In this document: positions 1-5,062 of the stretch, in pieces
Numbering within the stretch: the first letter of the stretch is position 1
Layout of the letters: each line of letters begins with the position of its first letter
Assembly (NCBI GenBank): GCA_030616165.1
Contig: JAUWXV010000268.1
Coordinates: forward strand, 1 to 5,062
Length of the DNA: 5,062 bases
Source of the DNA: a bacterium
GTDB taxonomy: Bacteria > SM23-31 > JAUVVT01
Reading direction: 5' to 3'
Translations under genes and position numbers: made by a program
The notes under the pieces: model-generated
Told to the model about the DNA's origin: nothing
The model's database searches: none
Seen by the model: only the letters and a program-made list of their open reading frames with translations

Positions 1-356
1 CCAAATTTTCCATAGGCAGGTCCCTGTGCCTGAATATTTTCTGGATTCATCAAAGGGCGCCCACAGGGAGGCGCCCCTACATTGTCGTTGTTTAATATAA
101 TAATCCCATGAAGATGATTGGGCATAACTATATGTTCACAGGTCTCAACATTGGGGTAATATTTGGGTATTTCCTGCCATATCCTATCCACAATTTTTCC
201 AGAATCATTTAATTTCATTTCATCGTCTTCAATATCACCGAATAAACACAATTGCTTATTAACACATAAGGTTATATGATACATTCCCTTTGAGGAATAA
301 TCATACCCTTTCAAACGAATTGATCCTCGACGATGTTTGTCTGGATTATATTTCAT
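1..356 (-). CDS. REP-associated tyrosine transposase (IS200-like HUH family), N-terminal part, cut by window edge
   Basis: 118 codons are visible and the gene continues off the left edge. The start MKYNPDKHRRGSIRLKGYDY is the characteristic opening of RAYT / Y1-type transposases, followed by the YHIT strand near residue 26, a CLFGDI segment near 37, and VMPNHLHGIII at 77-87. His81-Leu82-His83 is the HUH metal-binding motif of these single-strand DNA nucleases. The catalytic tyrosine normally lies further toward the C-terminus and is outside the window. Family knowledge: RAYTs nick and join at REP palindromes and are usually single-copy, domesticated transposases. A GC-rich palindrome lies in frame over residues 93-101 (see separate entry). 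The ATG at 356 follows a GAGGTG ribosome-binding site (367-372) with a 10-base spacer and lies 7 bases after the stop of a short remnant ORF. Family call is confident; whether the full gene is intact cannot be seen. Confidence 0.88.
   Translation of the reverse strand, partial: MKYNPDKHRRGSIRLKGYDYSSKGMYHITLCVNKQLCLFGDIEDDEMKLNDSGKIVDRIWQEIPKYYPNVETCEHIVMPNHLHGIIILNNDNVGAPPCGRPLMNPENIQAQGPAYGKF
55..80. repeat. GC-rich REP-like palindrome inside the transposase gene
   Basis: GGGCGCC (55-61) and GGCGCCC (70-76) form a perfect 7-bp stem around an 8-base loop. On the minus strand the unit reads GTAGGGGCGCC, loop, GGGCGCCC. The GTAGGGGCG-type opening resembles dispersed palindromic repeats seen in many bacterial genomes. 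It is strikingly GC-rich against the AT-rich surroundings. It is translated in frame as VGAPPCGRP (residues 93-101) of the transposase without breaking it. The palindrome is directly visible; its membership of a dispersed family is inferred. Confidence 0.65.
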
Positions 357-363
357 ATCCTAT

Positions 364-543
364 TCACACCTCAAAATTCTCCCACTCATACTTGATTCTT
401 TCCATGAGCTTTTTGAAGCGCTCTTCGCCACGTAAACAAATGTTTTCTTTGTTCTTAAATAAAAAGAACAAACTTTCGATAATATGAGAAATAACTCTGA
501 TATAAAGAAAGTGTTTTAGTCTCAAACATTTCTCCGCTGGCAT
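364..543 (-). pseudogene. Short remnant ORF, tail of a lost gene
   Basis: A 59-residue open frame ends with RGEERFKKLMERIKYEWENF-EV and a TGA 7 bases before the transposase start. This charged, helical ending looks like the C-terminal tail of some large TPR or sensor proteins (memory-based resemblance, not certain). The residues upstream of it are hydrophobic and unpatterned, and the frame is closed by stops just above 543. A neighbouring minus frame (652-455) carries a different plausible stretch, IIEAKDASGEMFETKTL, before stopping at 455. This could mean that frameshifts or insertions, such as the palindrome at 448-472, broke an older gene. Only the last 30 or so codons look protein-like. 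It may equally be non-coding. Confidence 0.3.
448..472. repeat. Inverted repeat, 9-bp arms
   Basis: TTTGTTCTT (448-456) and AAGAACAAA (464-472) are perfect reverse complements around a 7-base A/T loop. It sits in the decayed region upstream of the transposase. In the minus frame it introduces the stop at 455 in one reading frame. Neither side is followed by a clear T-run, so I do not call it a terminator. Confidence 0.5.
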
Positions 544-735
544 CTTTTGCTTCGATTATCACTCTCGTTCCCAAACAGAGTTTGGGAACAAGAATAATCA
601 CAAAAGAATAATTATACATCACGAAATGCTGTCGATATGGAAGGGGGAACAACCGGACTAGAAGGTTCAGTCTTTAGAACATAAAATATATATTTAAATA
701 TATTAAAAATAAACTGGATATGCAACTTTAAAAAC
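544..735. other. Non-coding spacer between methyltransferase gene and remnant
   Basis: No convincing gene is seen on either strand. The stretch holds the palindrome at 567-589, a moderately GC-rich patch around 601-665, and a 16-base A/T palindrome at 688-703 (ATATATTTAAATATAT) downstream of the methyltransferase stop. The A/T palindrome could help end that transcript, but it is too weak to call a terminator. The 65-residue minus ORF covering 455-652 runs straight through the palindromic repeat and has no family resemblance. Confidence 0.5.
567..589. repeat. Palindromic dispersed-type repeat (GTTCCCAAAC)
   Basis: GTTCCCAAAC (567-576) and GTTTGGGAAC (580-589) form a perfect 10-bp stem with a 3-base loop, AGA. 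Flanking bases 564-565 and 591-592 also pair after one mismatch. The GTTCCCAAAC...GTTTGGGAAC unit resembles small palindromic repeats found scattered in many bacterial genomes; read through, it gives the recurring junk peptide LVPKLCLGTR. The palindrome itself is certain from the sequence. Its multicopy nature is from memory and needs the genome. Confidence 0.65.
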
Positions 736-1257
736 TTATTTCATATTATCACTGATAATAATTCCTTCCAATCTCAATAATTTCTTTTTAAGTTCGATTC
801 CGGCACCAAATCCCCCTAATCCTCCATCCTTTCTTATAACTCTATGACAGGGAATAATAATAGGTATCGGATTTGCACCAACAGCGCCACCGACTGCTCT
901 TTCGGCTCCGGGCTTACCTATCCTTAATGCAATATCAGAATAACTCATTAACCTGCCATAAGGTATCTTTCTTACCTCTTCCCAGACCCTCTTCTGAAAA
1001 TCTGTTCCAGAAAGGAAAATTACTCTTGTTCTGAAATTTACTGGATTACCATTAAAATACAAATCAAACTCGTTCTTGAGCAAATTAGGAACTTTACCTC
1101 TTTTTATACTATAATTTGGATAAAGATTCATCAATTTCCAGATAAAATCCTCCTCCATTAATTTGCCAAATTTAATTTTAAAAATTCCACCCTCTAAAAA
1201 TCCAATAAATATATCCCCTATCGGGGAATAATATTTGCAGTAATAAAGATTTCTCAT
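736..1257 (-). CDS. ogt: Methylated-DNA--[protein]-cysteine S-methyltransferase
   Basis: 173 residues, the usual size for Ogt/MGMT. The protein transfers the alkyl group from O6-alkylguanine (and O4-alkylthymine) in DNA to its own cysteine, repairing the base in a suicide reaction in the cytoplasm. Residues 1-80 form the poorly conserved N-terminal domain. The C-terminal domain starts at about TDFQKRVWEEVRKIPYG (85-101). It carries the helix-turn-helix with Tyr106 and the arginine finger in AERAVGGAVGANP (Arg120, Asn129), then the active-site PCHRVI at 136-141 with acceptor Cys137, and finally GGLGGFGAG. All key residues are present, so it should be active. The ATG at 1257 is preceded by an in-frame TAA 24 bases upstream and by A/T sequence with no Shine-Dalgarno motif. 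No Ada-type regulatory domain or neighbour repair gene is seen, so it looks like a single-gene unit. Confidence 0.95.
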   Translation of the reverse strand: MRNLYYCKYYSPIGDIFIGFLEGGIFKIKFGKLMEEDFIWKLMNLYPNYSIKRGKVPNLLKNEFDLYFNGNPVNFRTRVIFLSGTDFQKRVWEEVRKIPYGRLMSYSDIALRIGKPGAERAVGGAVGANPIPIIIPCHRVIRKDGGLGGFGAGIELKKKLLRLEGIIISDNMK

Positions 1258-1600
1258 AACAATAATTATTAATTGTTATTGATTATTAAAAATGGAAACA
1301 ATTTCCCTATCTATGAAGAAAAATTTTTCCTGATATTAATTTAATATTCAAATAAAAATAATATTATTAATAATATATAATAAAAAATATAAATAAAATC
1401 ATTAAAAAACATATTGTTTATTTAGTTCATATTTTACTAAAAAAAATTAATAAAAATTTTATTTGTAATGTAACTATTTTAATTATAAAGAATTATGAAA
1501 AAATCTATTTTCTTTTGATATAAAAAATTAAATTTAAGAAAATAATTAATTTTTATAATATTATCAATATATATCTAAAAAATACAAATAGAGATATTTC

Positions 1601-1615
1601 TGGCATATTTGTTGC
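1601..1615 (+). promoter_or_regulatory. Sigma-54 (RpoN) -24/-12 promoter for flagellin
   Basis: TGGCAT (1601-1606), five bases, then TTGC (1612-1615), followed by A. This matches the RpoN consensus TGGCAC-N5-TTGC in all but one base. The invariant GG (1602-1603) and GC (1614-1615) are separated by exactly 10 bases. Transcription would start near 1627, giving a leader of about 94 bases before flagellin. Sigma-54 control implies a need for an AAA+ activator (FlrC, FleQ or FlgR type), which is not in this window. Match and spacing are seen directly; use in the cell is inferred. Confidence 0.78.
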
Positions 1616-1708
1616 AAAAAAATTTATGAAGTTTTATACTATTATAGCAAGCTTATTGGCAGGTGACTCATGAAATGTTAAACTCATAAAGTTCTTTACT
1701 AAAATTTT

Positions 1709-1714
1709 GGAGGT
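1709..1714 (+). promoter_or_regulatory. Strong Shine-Dalgarno site of flagellin
   Basis: GGAGGT lies 6 bases before the ATG at 1721, near-ideal for initiation. It is the strongest ribosome-binding site in the window, as expected for an abundant structural protein. Bases 1704-1708 (ATTTT) can pair with 1718-1722 (AAAAT), which would place GGAGG in a 9-base loop. Confidence 0.85.
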
Positions 1715-1720
1715 ATAAAA

Positions 1721-2616
1721 ATGGCAATCGGAGATGCCACAAGAATTAACACCAATATAGCTGCATTTAATGCATTAGCTGCCTTAAAAGCAGTTAACAG
1801 GGACCTTGAAAGACGTCAGTTAAAGTTAGCCACAGGAAGAAGAATAAATGAGGTCTCTGATGACCCTGCCGGGTTTGTTATTTCAAAAAGATTATCGGCG
1901 CGATCACGTGGTCTAAGTACTGCATTGGACAATGTCGGAACTACAAAAAATGTCCTCGCCATTGCAGAAGGCGGGCTTATAAACATCAGCAATATCCTTA
2001 TAAGATTGAAAGAGTTAGCAACACAAGCTGCTAACGATACCTTAGGTTCTGCAGAAAGAAATGCAATCCTTTCCGAAGTAAAACAGATGGTTCAAGAGAT
2101 AGACGATATTGTCGAGGAAACTACTTTTAATTATAACAAACTTTTAGACGGAACATTCACGGGAAGGTCTTTTCAAACTGGTGAAGAAACTACGGCAACA
2201 TTACGATTCGATCTGACTCAGAATAATTCAACAACTGGTTTAAAATTTACCTTTAATATCGCGGGCCCTGGTACTCCAACTACTATGTCTATCAACGATG
2301 TAGCAAATGTTACACTGGGGAAATTCTTTACTGCTTCTGGATGTTCACAAGCAATCGCCGTAATAAACGGTGCTATCGAAAAAGTCTCAGATTCTCTCAG
2401 AACGTCGGTTCTATATCAGCAAGACTTACTGTTAAAGAAGCAACTTTAAGAATAGCAATCACAAATACAGAAGCAGCAAAAAGCAGAATCCTTGATTCTG
2501 ATATGGCGTTAGAACAACTCGAATCTACACGACTACAGATACTACAGCAGACTGCTACAGCTCAACTTGCTCAGGCTAATGTCGCTCCTCAAAATGTGCT
2601 GGCGCTATTTCAATAG
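1721..2616 (+). CDS. fliC: Flagellin, reading frame broken by a one-base deletion near 2402
   Basis: The filament subunit of the bacterial flagellum, exported unfolded through the flagellar type III system. The N-terminal D0/D1 helices run from MAIGDATRINTNIAAFNALA through RRINEVSDDPAGFVISKRLS to TTFNYNKLLDG (residues 1-144). A short variable domain follows at about 145-205, then the C-terminal D1 helix AIAVINGAIEKVSDSLR (211-227). Codon 227 ends at 2401. From there the annotated frame gives an unrelated tail and stops at 2449, while the true C-terminus continues in another frame from GTC at 2404: VGSISARLTVKEATLRIAIT, then SRILDSDMALEQLESTRLQI, QQTATAQLAQANVAPQNVLA and LFQ, stop at 2614-2616. 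Restoring one base (for example AGA-AAC, Arg-Asn) gives about 298 residues, a normal short flagellin. As written, the product would be 242 residues without the C-terminal D0 helix needed for export and polymerisation. Cys208 is unusual, as flagellins rarely contain cysteine. Confidence 0.93.
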
Positions 2617-2727
2617 ATATGCTCTTCAATCAGAAGAATTTTAGAGCAAAAGGATGAAAGGGGTAGGGTGTATTCGGTTTTTCTGAAAATTTATGCCTTC
2701 TATATTTGTAATGGGTTTACTATTATA
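2617..2727. other. Short spacer after flagellin, weak hairpins only
   Basis: TCTTC (2623-2627) and GAAGA (2633-2637) form a 5-bp hairpin followed by ATTTTAG. Alternatively GCTCT (2621-2625) can pair with AGAGC (2643-2647). Either could be a poor terminator for flagellin, but no strong stem with a T-tract is present. Nothing else is seen here. Confidence 0.3.
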
Positions 2728-2889
2728 TCAGGAGGATAAATATAAATATAACAAAAAGATAAGCACTGTAAAAGCAATTAGTGAGACTTCGGCAAACATT
2801 GTAAATGAAACCATATCATCAAATGTCAAAGGATTGGTTTCTTCAAGATAATCTTCTTCTTCGTAATAATCTTTTTCATTCTCTGGCAT
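2728..2889 (-). CDS. Small acidic tail-anchored membrane peptide, hypothetical
   Basis: A 53-residue ORF. Residues 1-26 are strongly acidic (MPENEKDYYEEEDYLEETNP at 1-20, then LTFDDM), with 11 Asp/Glu. Residues 32-51 form a single hydrophobic helix (FAEVSLIAF-TVLIFLLYLYL) reaching the C-terminus. This clean split into a charged head and one membrane segment is unlikely in random AT-rich sequence and suggests a real single-pass peptide with its head in the cytoplasm. No family is recognised. The start has no Shine-Dalgarno site; the bases before the ATG read TATAGTT. It lies on the same strand as larB, 115 bases downstream, so it may be the last gene of the dus-larB transcript or have its own promoter. 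It converges on flagellin. Function unknown. Confidence 0.5.
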   Translation of the reverse strand: MPENEKDYYEEEDYLEETNPLTFDDMVSFTMFAEVSLIAFTVLIFLLYLYLSS

Positions 2890-3004
2890 AACTATACTAT
2901 ACGATTACTTGGTTATATATGTATTATATTATATAATCGACCAAAAAATTGATTTATTCAGTCACTTTTCATATTATTATTCTTGAAAAATAAAAATTAT
3001 AAAT
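2890..3004. other. Spacer between larB and the small membrane ORF
   Basis: AT-rich. TTTTCA (2966-2971) and TGAAAA (2984-2989) form a 6-bp stem with a 12-base loop just after the larB stop. Neither arm is followed by a good T-run. TATAAT-like boxes are present on the minus strand around 2925-2935, which could serve as a -10 for the small ORF, but no matching -35 stands out. Confidence 0.3.
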
Positions 3005-3754
3005 TTATGCTTTAAGAATCAGACTTGCGGCAAAACCTGCACCAAATCCATTATCGATATTTACAACAGTAATACCAGCCGCACAACTGTTAAGCATCCC
3101 CAAAAGTGCTGCAATCCCATTGAAACTTGCACCATACCCTACAGATGTGGGAACAGCAATCACCGGTTTATCAATAAGCCCACCTATCACACTGGCAAGT
3201 GCTCCCTCCATTCCCGCAACTACAATTACGACAGACGCTCTATTGAGCATATCCATATAATTTAAAAGCCTGTGAATTCCTGCTATTCCAACATCAAACA
3301 CCTTCTCCACTCGATTACCCATCATATAAGCAGTAACAGCCGCCTCTTCTGCTATCGGAATATCAGAAGTCCCAGCCGAAACAATCACTATAATCTTTTT
3401 TGAACTTCTCTTTTGTTTTTTTAACTCATAAGTAATAACCCTTCCAATCTCATTATATACTGCCCCGGGAATAACCTTTTTTACTTCTTCATAGTTATCA
3501 GGAGTAGCCCTCGTTGCCAAAAGATTATTCCTATTGTCAACAATCTTTCGGGATATCTTTGCTACCTGAACAGATGTTTTACCCTCACAAAATATAACCT
3601 CCGGAAATCCTTTCCTGATTGCGCGATGATGATCTATCTTTGCAAATCCAAGAGATTCAAAAGAAAGATTCTTTAACTTCGCAATTATGGTTTTTTCTTG
3701 AATCTCACCTGTTTTATATCTTCTAAGTAAATTAAGTATTTCTCTATTAATCAT
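3005..3754 (-). CDS. larB: Nickel-pincer cofactor biosynthesis protein LarB (NaAD carboxylase/hydrolase)
   Basis: 249 residues, matching the usual 245-255. LarB carboxylates the pyridinium ring of nicotinic acid adenine dinucleotide at C5 and hydrolyses the phosphoanhydride, giving pyridinium-3,5-dicarboxylate mononucleotide, the first step toward the nickel-pincer nucleotide of lactate racemase and related LarA enzymes. Visible family motifs: the N-terminal helical part and DHHRAIRKGFPEVIFCEGKT (41-60), then the PurE-like core with VSAGTSDIPIAEEAAVTA (125-142), VAGMEGALASVIGGL (179-193), VPTSVGYGAS (201-210), LNSCAAGI (221-228) and VNIDNGFGAGFAA (231-243). Cys224 sits where the catalytic cysteine of characterised LarB lies. 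The start overlaps the end of the upstream dus gene by 8 bases (ATGATTAA), with no good Shine-Dalgarno site, implying translational coupling. larC, larE and larA are not in the window. PurE (class I AIR mutase) is the related alternative, but size and motifs favour LarB. Confidence 0.93.
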   Translation of the reverse strand: MINREILNLLRRYKTGEIQEKTIIAKLKNLSFESLGFAKIDHHRAIRKGFPEVIFCEGKTSVQVAKISRKIVDNRNNLLATRATPDNYEEVKKVIPGAVYNEIGRVITYELKKQKRSSKKIIVIVSAGTSDIPIAEEAAVTAYMMGNRVEKVFDVGIAGIHRLLNYMDMLNRASVVIVVAGMEGALASVIGGLIDKPVIAVPTSVGYGASFNGIAALLGMLNSCAAGITVVNIDNGFGAGFAASLILKA

Positions 3755-4730
3755 AAGAGTCCAGCAACTTATTTTTTGTTAAAAGATTTTTTATTTTCAA
3801 TTCTATTTCTTTAGCAGAATATAGACCTATTATCTCTTTTATAATCTCATGATTGCCCCGTATTCCTTTCAAGTAAAACTGGATATGCTTTTTAAGATAA
3901 CTGGTTGAGTAAAATTCCCCATTGTTTTTAATTGCATCTCTTATATGCTCTAAGCAAATCTCCAACTTTTCTTCAAAACTTGGTTCAGGAAAAAGCACTC
4001 CTTCATTTAAATAATAGTTAATCCTTTTGAATATCCACGGATTCCCTATACTCGCTCTTCCGACCATAATAAAATCACATTCTGTCTCTTTAAACATCTT
4101 CTCTGCTTCAACGGGTCCAGTAATATCACCATTACCTATTACAGGAATTTTAACAGCCATCTTAACATCTTTTATAATACTCCAGTCTGAGGGTTCAGAA
4201 TATTCTGTTTTACTTGTTCTCGGATGTATGCTTATAGCAGCAATCCCGCAATCCTCAAGCATAATAGAAGCATCAACCGCTATTATATTATTTTTACACC
4301 ATCCACTTCGTATCTTTGCTGTAACTGGTAATGAAGAATTTTCCACTACAGCCCTGGCAACCTTCTCCATCTTAACAAGGTCTCTCAAAATAGCAGAACC
4401 GGCACCCTTTTTTACTACCTTGCTGGCAGGACAACCAAAATTTATATCAATAAAACTCGGACTAAATCTTTCTAACATTTTCGCTGCTTCTGCCATTATC
4501 CCGGGTGAATCACCATAAATTTGAACTGCTATCGGTTTCTCCCTTCTATCAAAAAAAAGATATCTGAGTGTTCGAGTATTTTCTTTCACAATACCCTCTG
4601 CACATATCATCTCAGAGCTGACTATAGCCGCGCCCATTTTACGGCATATCAATCTGAATGTACTATCGGTAAGACCTGACAGCGGGGCCAAAATCACTCT
4701 TCCGCTTATTTTTACATCTCCTATTTTCAT
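3747..4730 (-). CDS. dusB: tRNA-dihydrouridine synthase, DusB/NifR3 type
   Basis: FMN- and NADPH-dependent enzyme that reduces specific uridines in tRNA to dihydrouridine. The TIM-barrel starts with VILAPLSGLTDSTFRLICRK, then EKPIAVQIYG, and DINFGCPASKVVKKGAGSA carries the catalytic cysteine. FMN/tRNA-binding motifs follow: KIRSGW, SIHPRTSKTEYS, PVIGNGDI and MVGRASIGNPWIF. A helical C-terminal domain ends with KHIQFYLKGIRG. I place the start at the ATG at 4730 (327 residues, beginning MKIGDVKISGRVILAPLSG), because DusB proteins begin at this point. The ATG at 4751 would add MFYIFIV, which has no family match, and it overlaps a TATAAT box. Neither start has a Shine-Dalgarno site. The stop overlaps the larB start by 8 bases, so the two genes are one operon. 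DusB is best by motif; exact tRNA position specificity is inferred. Confidence 0.95.
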   Translation of the reverse strand: MKIGDVKISGRVILAPLSGLTDSTFRLICRKMGAAIVSSEMICAEGIVKENTRTLRYLFFDRREKPIAVQIYGDSPGIMAEAAKMLERFSPSFIDINFGCPASKVVKKGAGSAILRDLVKMEKVARAVVENSSLPVTAKIRSGWCKNNIIAVDASIMLEDCGIAAISIHPRTSKTEYSEPSDWSIIKDVKMAVKIPVIGNGDITGPVEAEKMFKETECDFIMVGRASIGNPWIFKRINYYLNEGVLFPEPSFEEKLEICLEHIRDAIKNNGEFYSTSYLKKHIQFYLKGIRGNHEIIKEIIGLYSAKEIELKIKNLLTKNKLLDSYD

Positions 4731-4749
4731 AACTATAAAAATATAAAAC

Positions 4750-4755
4750 ATTATA
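4750..4755 (-). promoter_or_regulatory. Possible -10 box of the dusB-larB operon
   Basis: On the minus strand TATAAT lies 19 bases upstream of the ATG at 4730. Initiation about 7 bases further would give a leader of roughly 13 bases and exclude the ATG at 4751. No convincing -35 hexamer is found at 16-18 bases, and the whole area is AT-rich, so chance matches are likely. Confidence 0.3.
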
Positions 4756-5012
4756 TTGTTACTAGCAAGAATTTTTCTAAAAAAATAACAAATATAAATT
4801 TATTGATTTTAATTGATTTTATTTTTATATTTGTAAAATATTTTCAATAACTAAACAAAAATTGGGTAATTTTTTAATTCATTCCTCTTGAAACGAAAAA
4901 GTGCTTGGACACATTTATCTAAATTGTAGATGCACCGAGCGTGATAAATCGCGCCATTACACTGAATGTTAAAAAAATAATAAAAATCAATATTTAACGA
5001 AAAAGGTTTTAA
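4752..5012. other. Divergent intergenic region between dusB and rpmB
   Basis: The left half is A/T-rich and probably holds the dusB promoter. The right half (about 4880-4965) is richer in G/C and contains TTGAAA at 4888-4893 as a possible -35, but no -10 with proper spacing, and the palindrome at 4939-4954. Apart from the palindrome and AAAGG before rpmB I see no gene, tRNA or riboswitch here. Confidence 0.4.
4925..4961. repeat. Degenerate REP-like palindrome upstream of rpmB
   Basis: GCGTGA (4939-4944) and TCGCGC (4949-4954) pair over 6 bp with one G-T wobble around TAAA. The outer ends TGTA (4925-4928) and TACA (4958-4961) are also complementary. The pattern, TGTAG...GCGTGATAAATCGCGCC...TACA, resembles an eroded copy of TGTAGGGGCG-type dispersed palindromes, the same general type as the unit at 55-80. 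It is a GC-rich island in A/T-rich sequence. Family membership is inferred. Confidence 0.45.
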
Positions 5013-5062
5013 ATGTCAAAAAGATGTGATATTTGCGGAAAAGGTCCTATGGTTGGGCATAA
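5013..5062 (+). CDS. rpmB: 50S ribosomal protein L28, N-terminal 16 codons, cut by window edge
   Basis: The frame reads MSKRCDICGKGPMVGH before the window ends. This is the L28 opening with the zinc-ribbon first half, Cys5-x-x-Cys8 (the C+ form), followed by GKGPMVGH-N. L28 is a small protein of the large ribosomal subunit, usually 60-80 residues. An AAAGG ribosome-binding site at 5002-5006 lies 6 bases upstream of the ATG. It is transcribed away from dusB. The remaining part, including the second metal-ligand pair expected in C+ forms, lies outside the window. Confidence 0.87.
   Translation, partial: MSKRCDICGKGPMVGH

Larger units (their letters stand above)
1258..1720. other. Extremely AT-rich intergenic region with flagellin promoter and leader
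   Basis: Divergent spacer between the methyltransferase and flagellin genes. From 1258 to about 1600 it is almost entirely A and T, with no open frame, no RNA gene and no clear repeat. It probably holds the methyltransferase promoter and the upstream region where a sigma-54 activator and DNA-bending proteins would act, but I cannot pick out specific sites. The -24/-12 element begins at 1601, and 1627-1720 is the presumed untranslated leader. Confidence 0.6.

Noticed and set aside
290-487. 65-residue plus-strand ORF
   Set aside because: Antisense to the transposase start and the remnant region, with no family pattern.
455-652. 65-residue minus-strand ORF
   Set aside because: Runs through the palindromic repeat at 567-589 and has no recognisable domain; kept only as context for the decayed region.
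1213-1228. CCCC/GGGG inverted repeat
   Set aside because: Inside the methyltransferase gene, coding the conserved SPIGD strand; explained by coding.
1562-1574. Possible IHF site (TATCAA) upstream of the sigma-54 promoter
   Set aside because: Only the first half matches the consensus; the TTR half is absent and the region is all A/T.
1626-1673. 15-codon ORF in the flagellin leader (MKFYTIIASLLAGDS)
   Set aside because: Starts at the predicted transcript start with no ribosome-binding site; no sign of a leader-peptide mechanism.
2399-2405. Programmed ribosomal frameshift in flagellin
   Set aside because: No slippery heptamer or stable downstream stem is evident; an indel is simpler.
2341-2616. 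91-residue plus-strand ORF as a separate gene
   Set aside because: Residues before VGSISARL are not flagellin-like and overlap the upstream frame; it is the frameshifted end of flagellin.
4027-4518. 163-residue plus-strand ORF
   Set aside because: Antisense shadow of dusB, which has full family motifs on the other strand.

Overview
The window is a low-GC, very AT-rich stretch of a bacterial chromosome. It has long A/T-only spacers, a ribosomal protein L28 start, a flagellin gene behind a sigma-54-type promoter, and palindromic dispersed repeats next to a REP-associated transposase. This fits an uncultured, flagellated, low-GC bacterium. No gene here fixes the phylum, so I do not name one.

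Layout. Positions 1-356 (minus) hold the N-terminal part of a REP-associated tyrosine (HUH, IS200-like) transposase that runs off the left edge. A GC-rich palindrome lies inside its reading frame. Positions 364-735 look like decayed sequence: a short ORF that reads like the tail of a lost gene, and two clean palindromes. Positions 736-1257 (minus) encode a methylated-DNA-protein cysteine methyltransferase. Positions 1258-1720 are an extremely AT-rich spacer ending in a -24/-12 promoter and a strong Shine-Dalgarno site for flagellin (1721-2616, plus). The flagellin reading frame is broken by one missing base near 2402. A short ORF for an acidic, tail-anchored membrane peptide (2728-2889, minus) converges on flagellin. 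Next come larB (3005-3754, minus) and a tRNA-dihydrouridine synthase of the DusB/NifR3 type (minus, real start probably 4730), which overlap by 8 bases and form an operon. A 260-base divergent spacer with a degenerate REP-like palindrome leads to the first 16 codons of rpmB (plus) at the right edge.

Function. The genes do not form one pathway: DNA alkylation repair, motility, nickel-pincer cofactor synthesis, tRNA modification and translation are simply neighbours. Points worth a second look are the flagellin frameshift, sigma-54 control of flagellin, the REP-like palindrome inside the transposase gene, and the unannotated small membrane peptide. I found no convincing new defence or mobile system.
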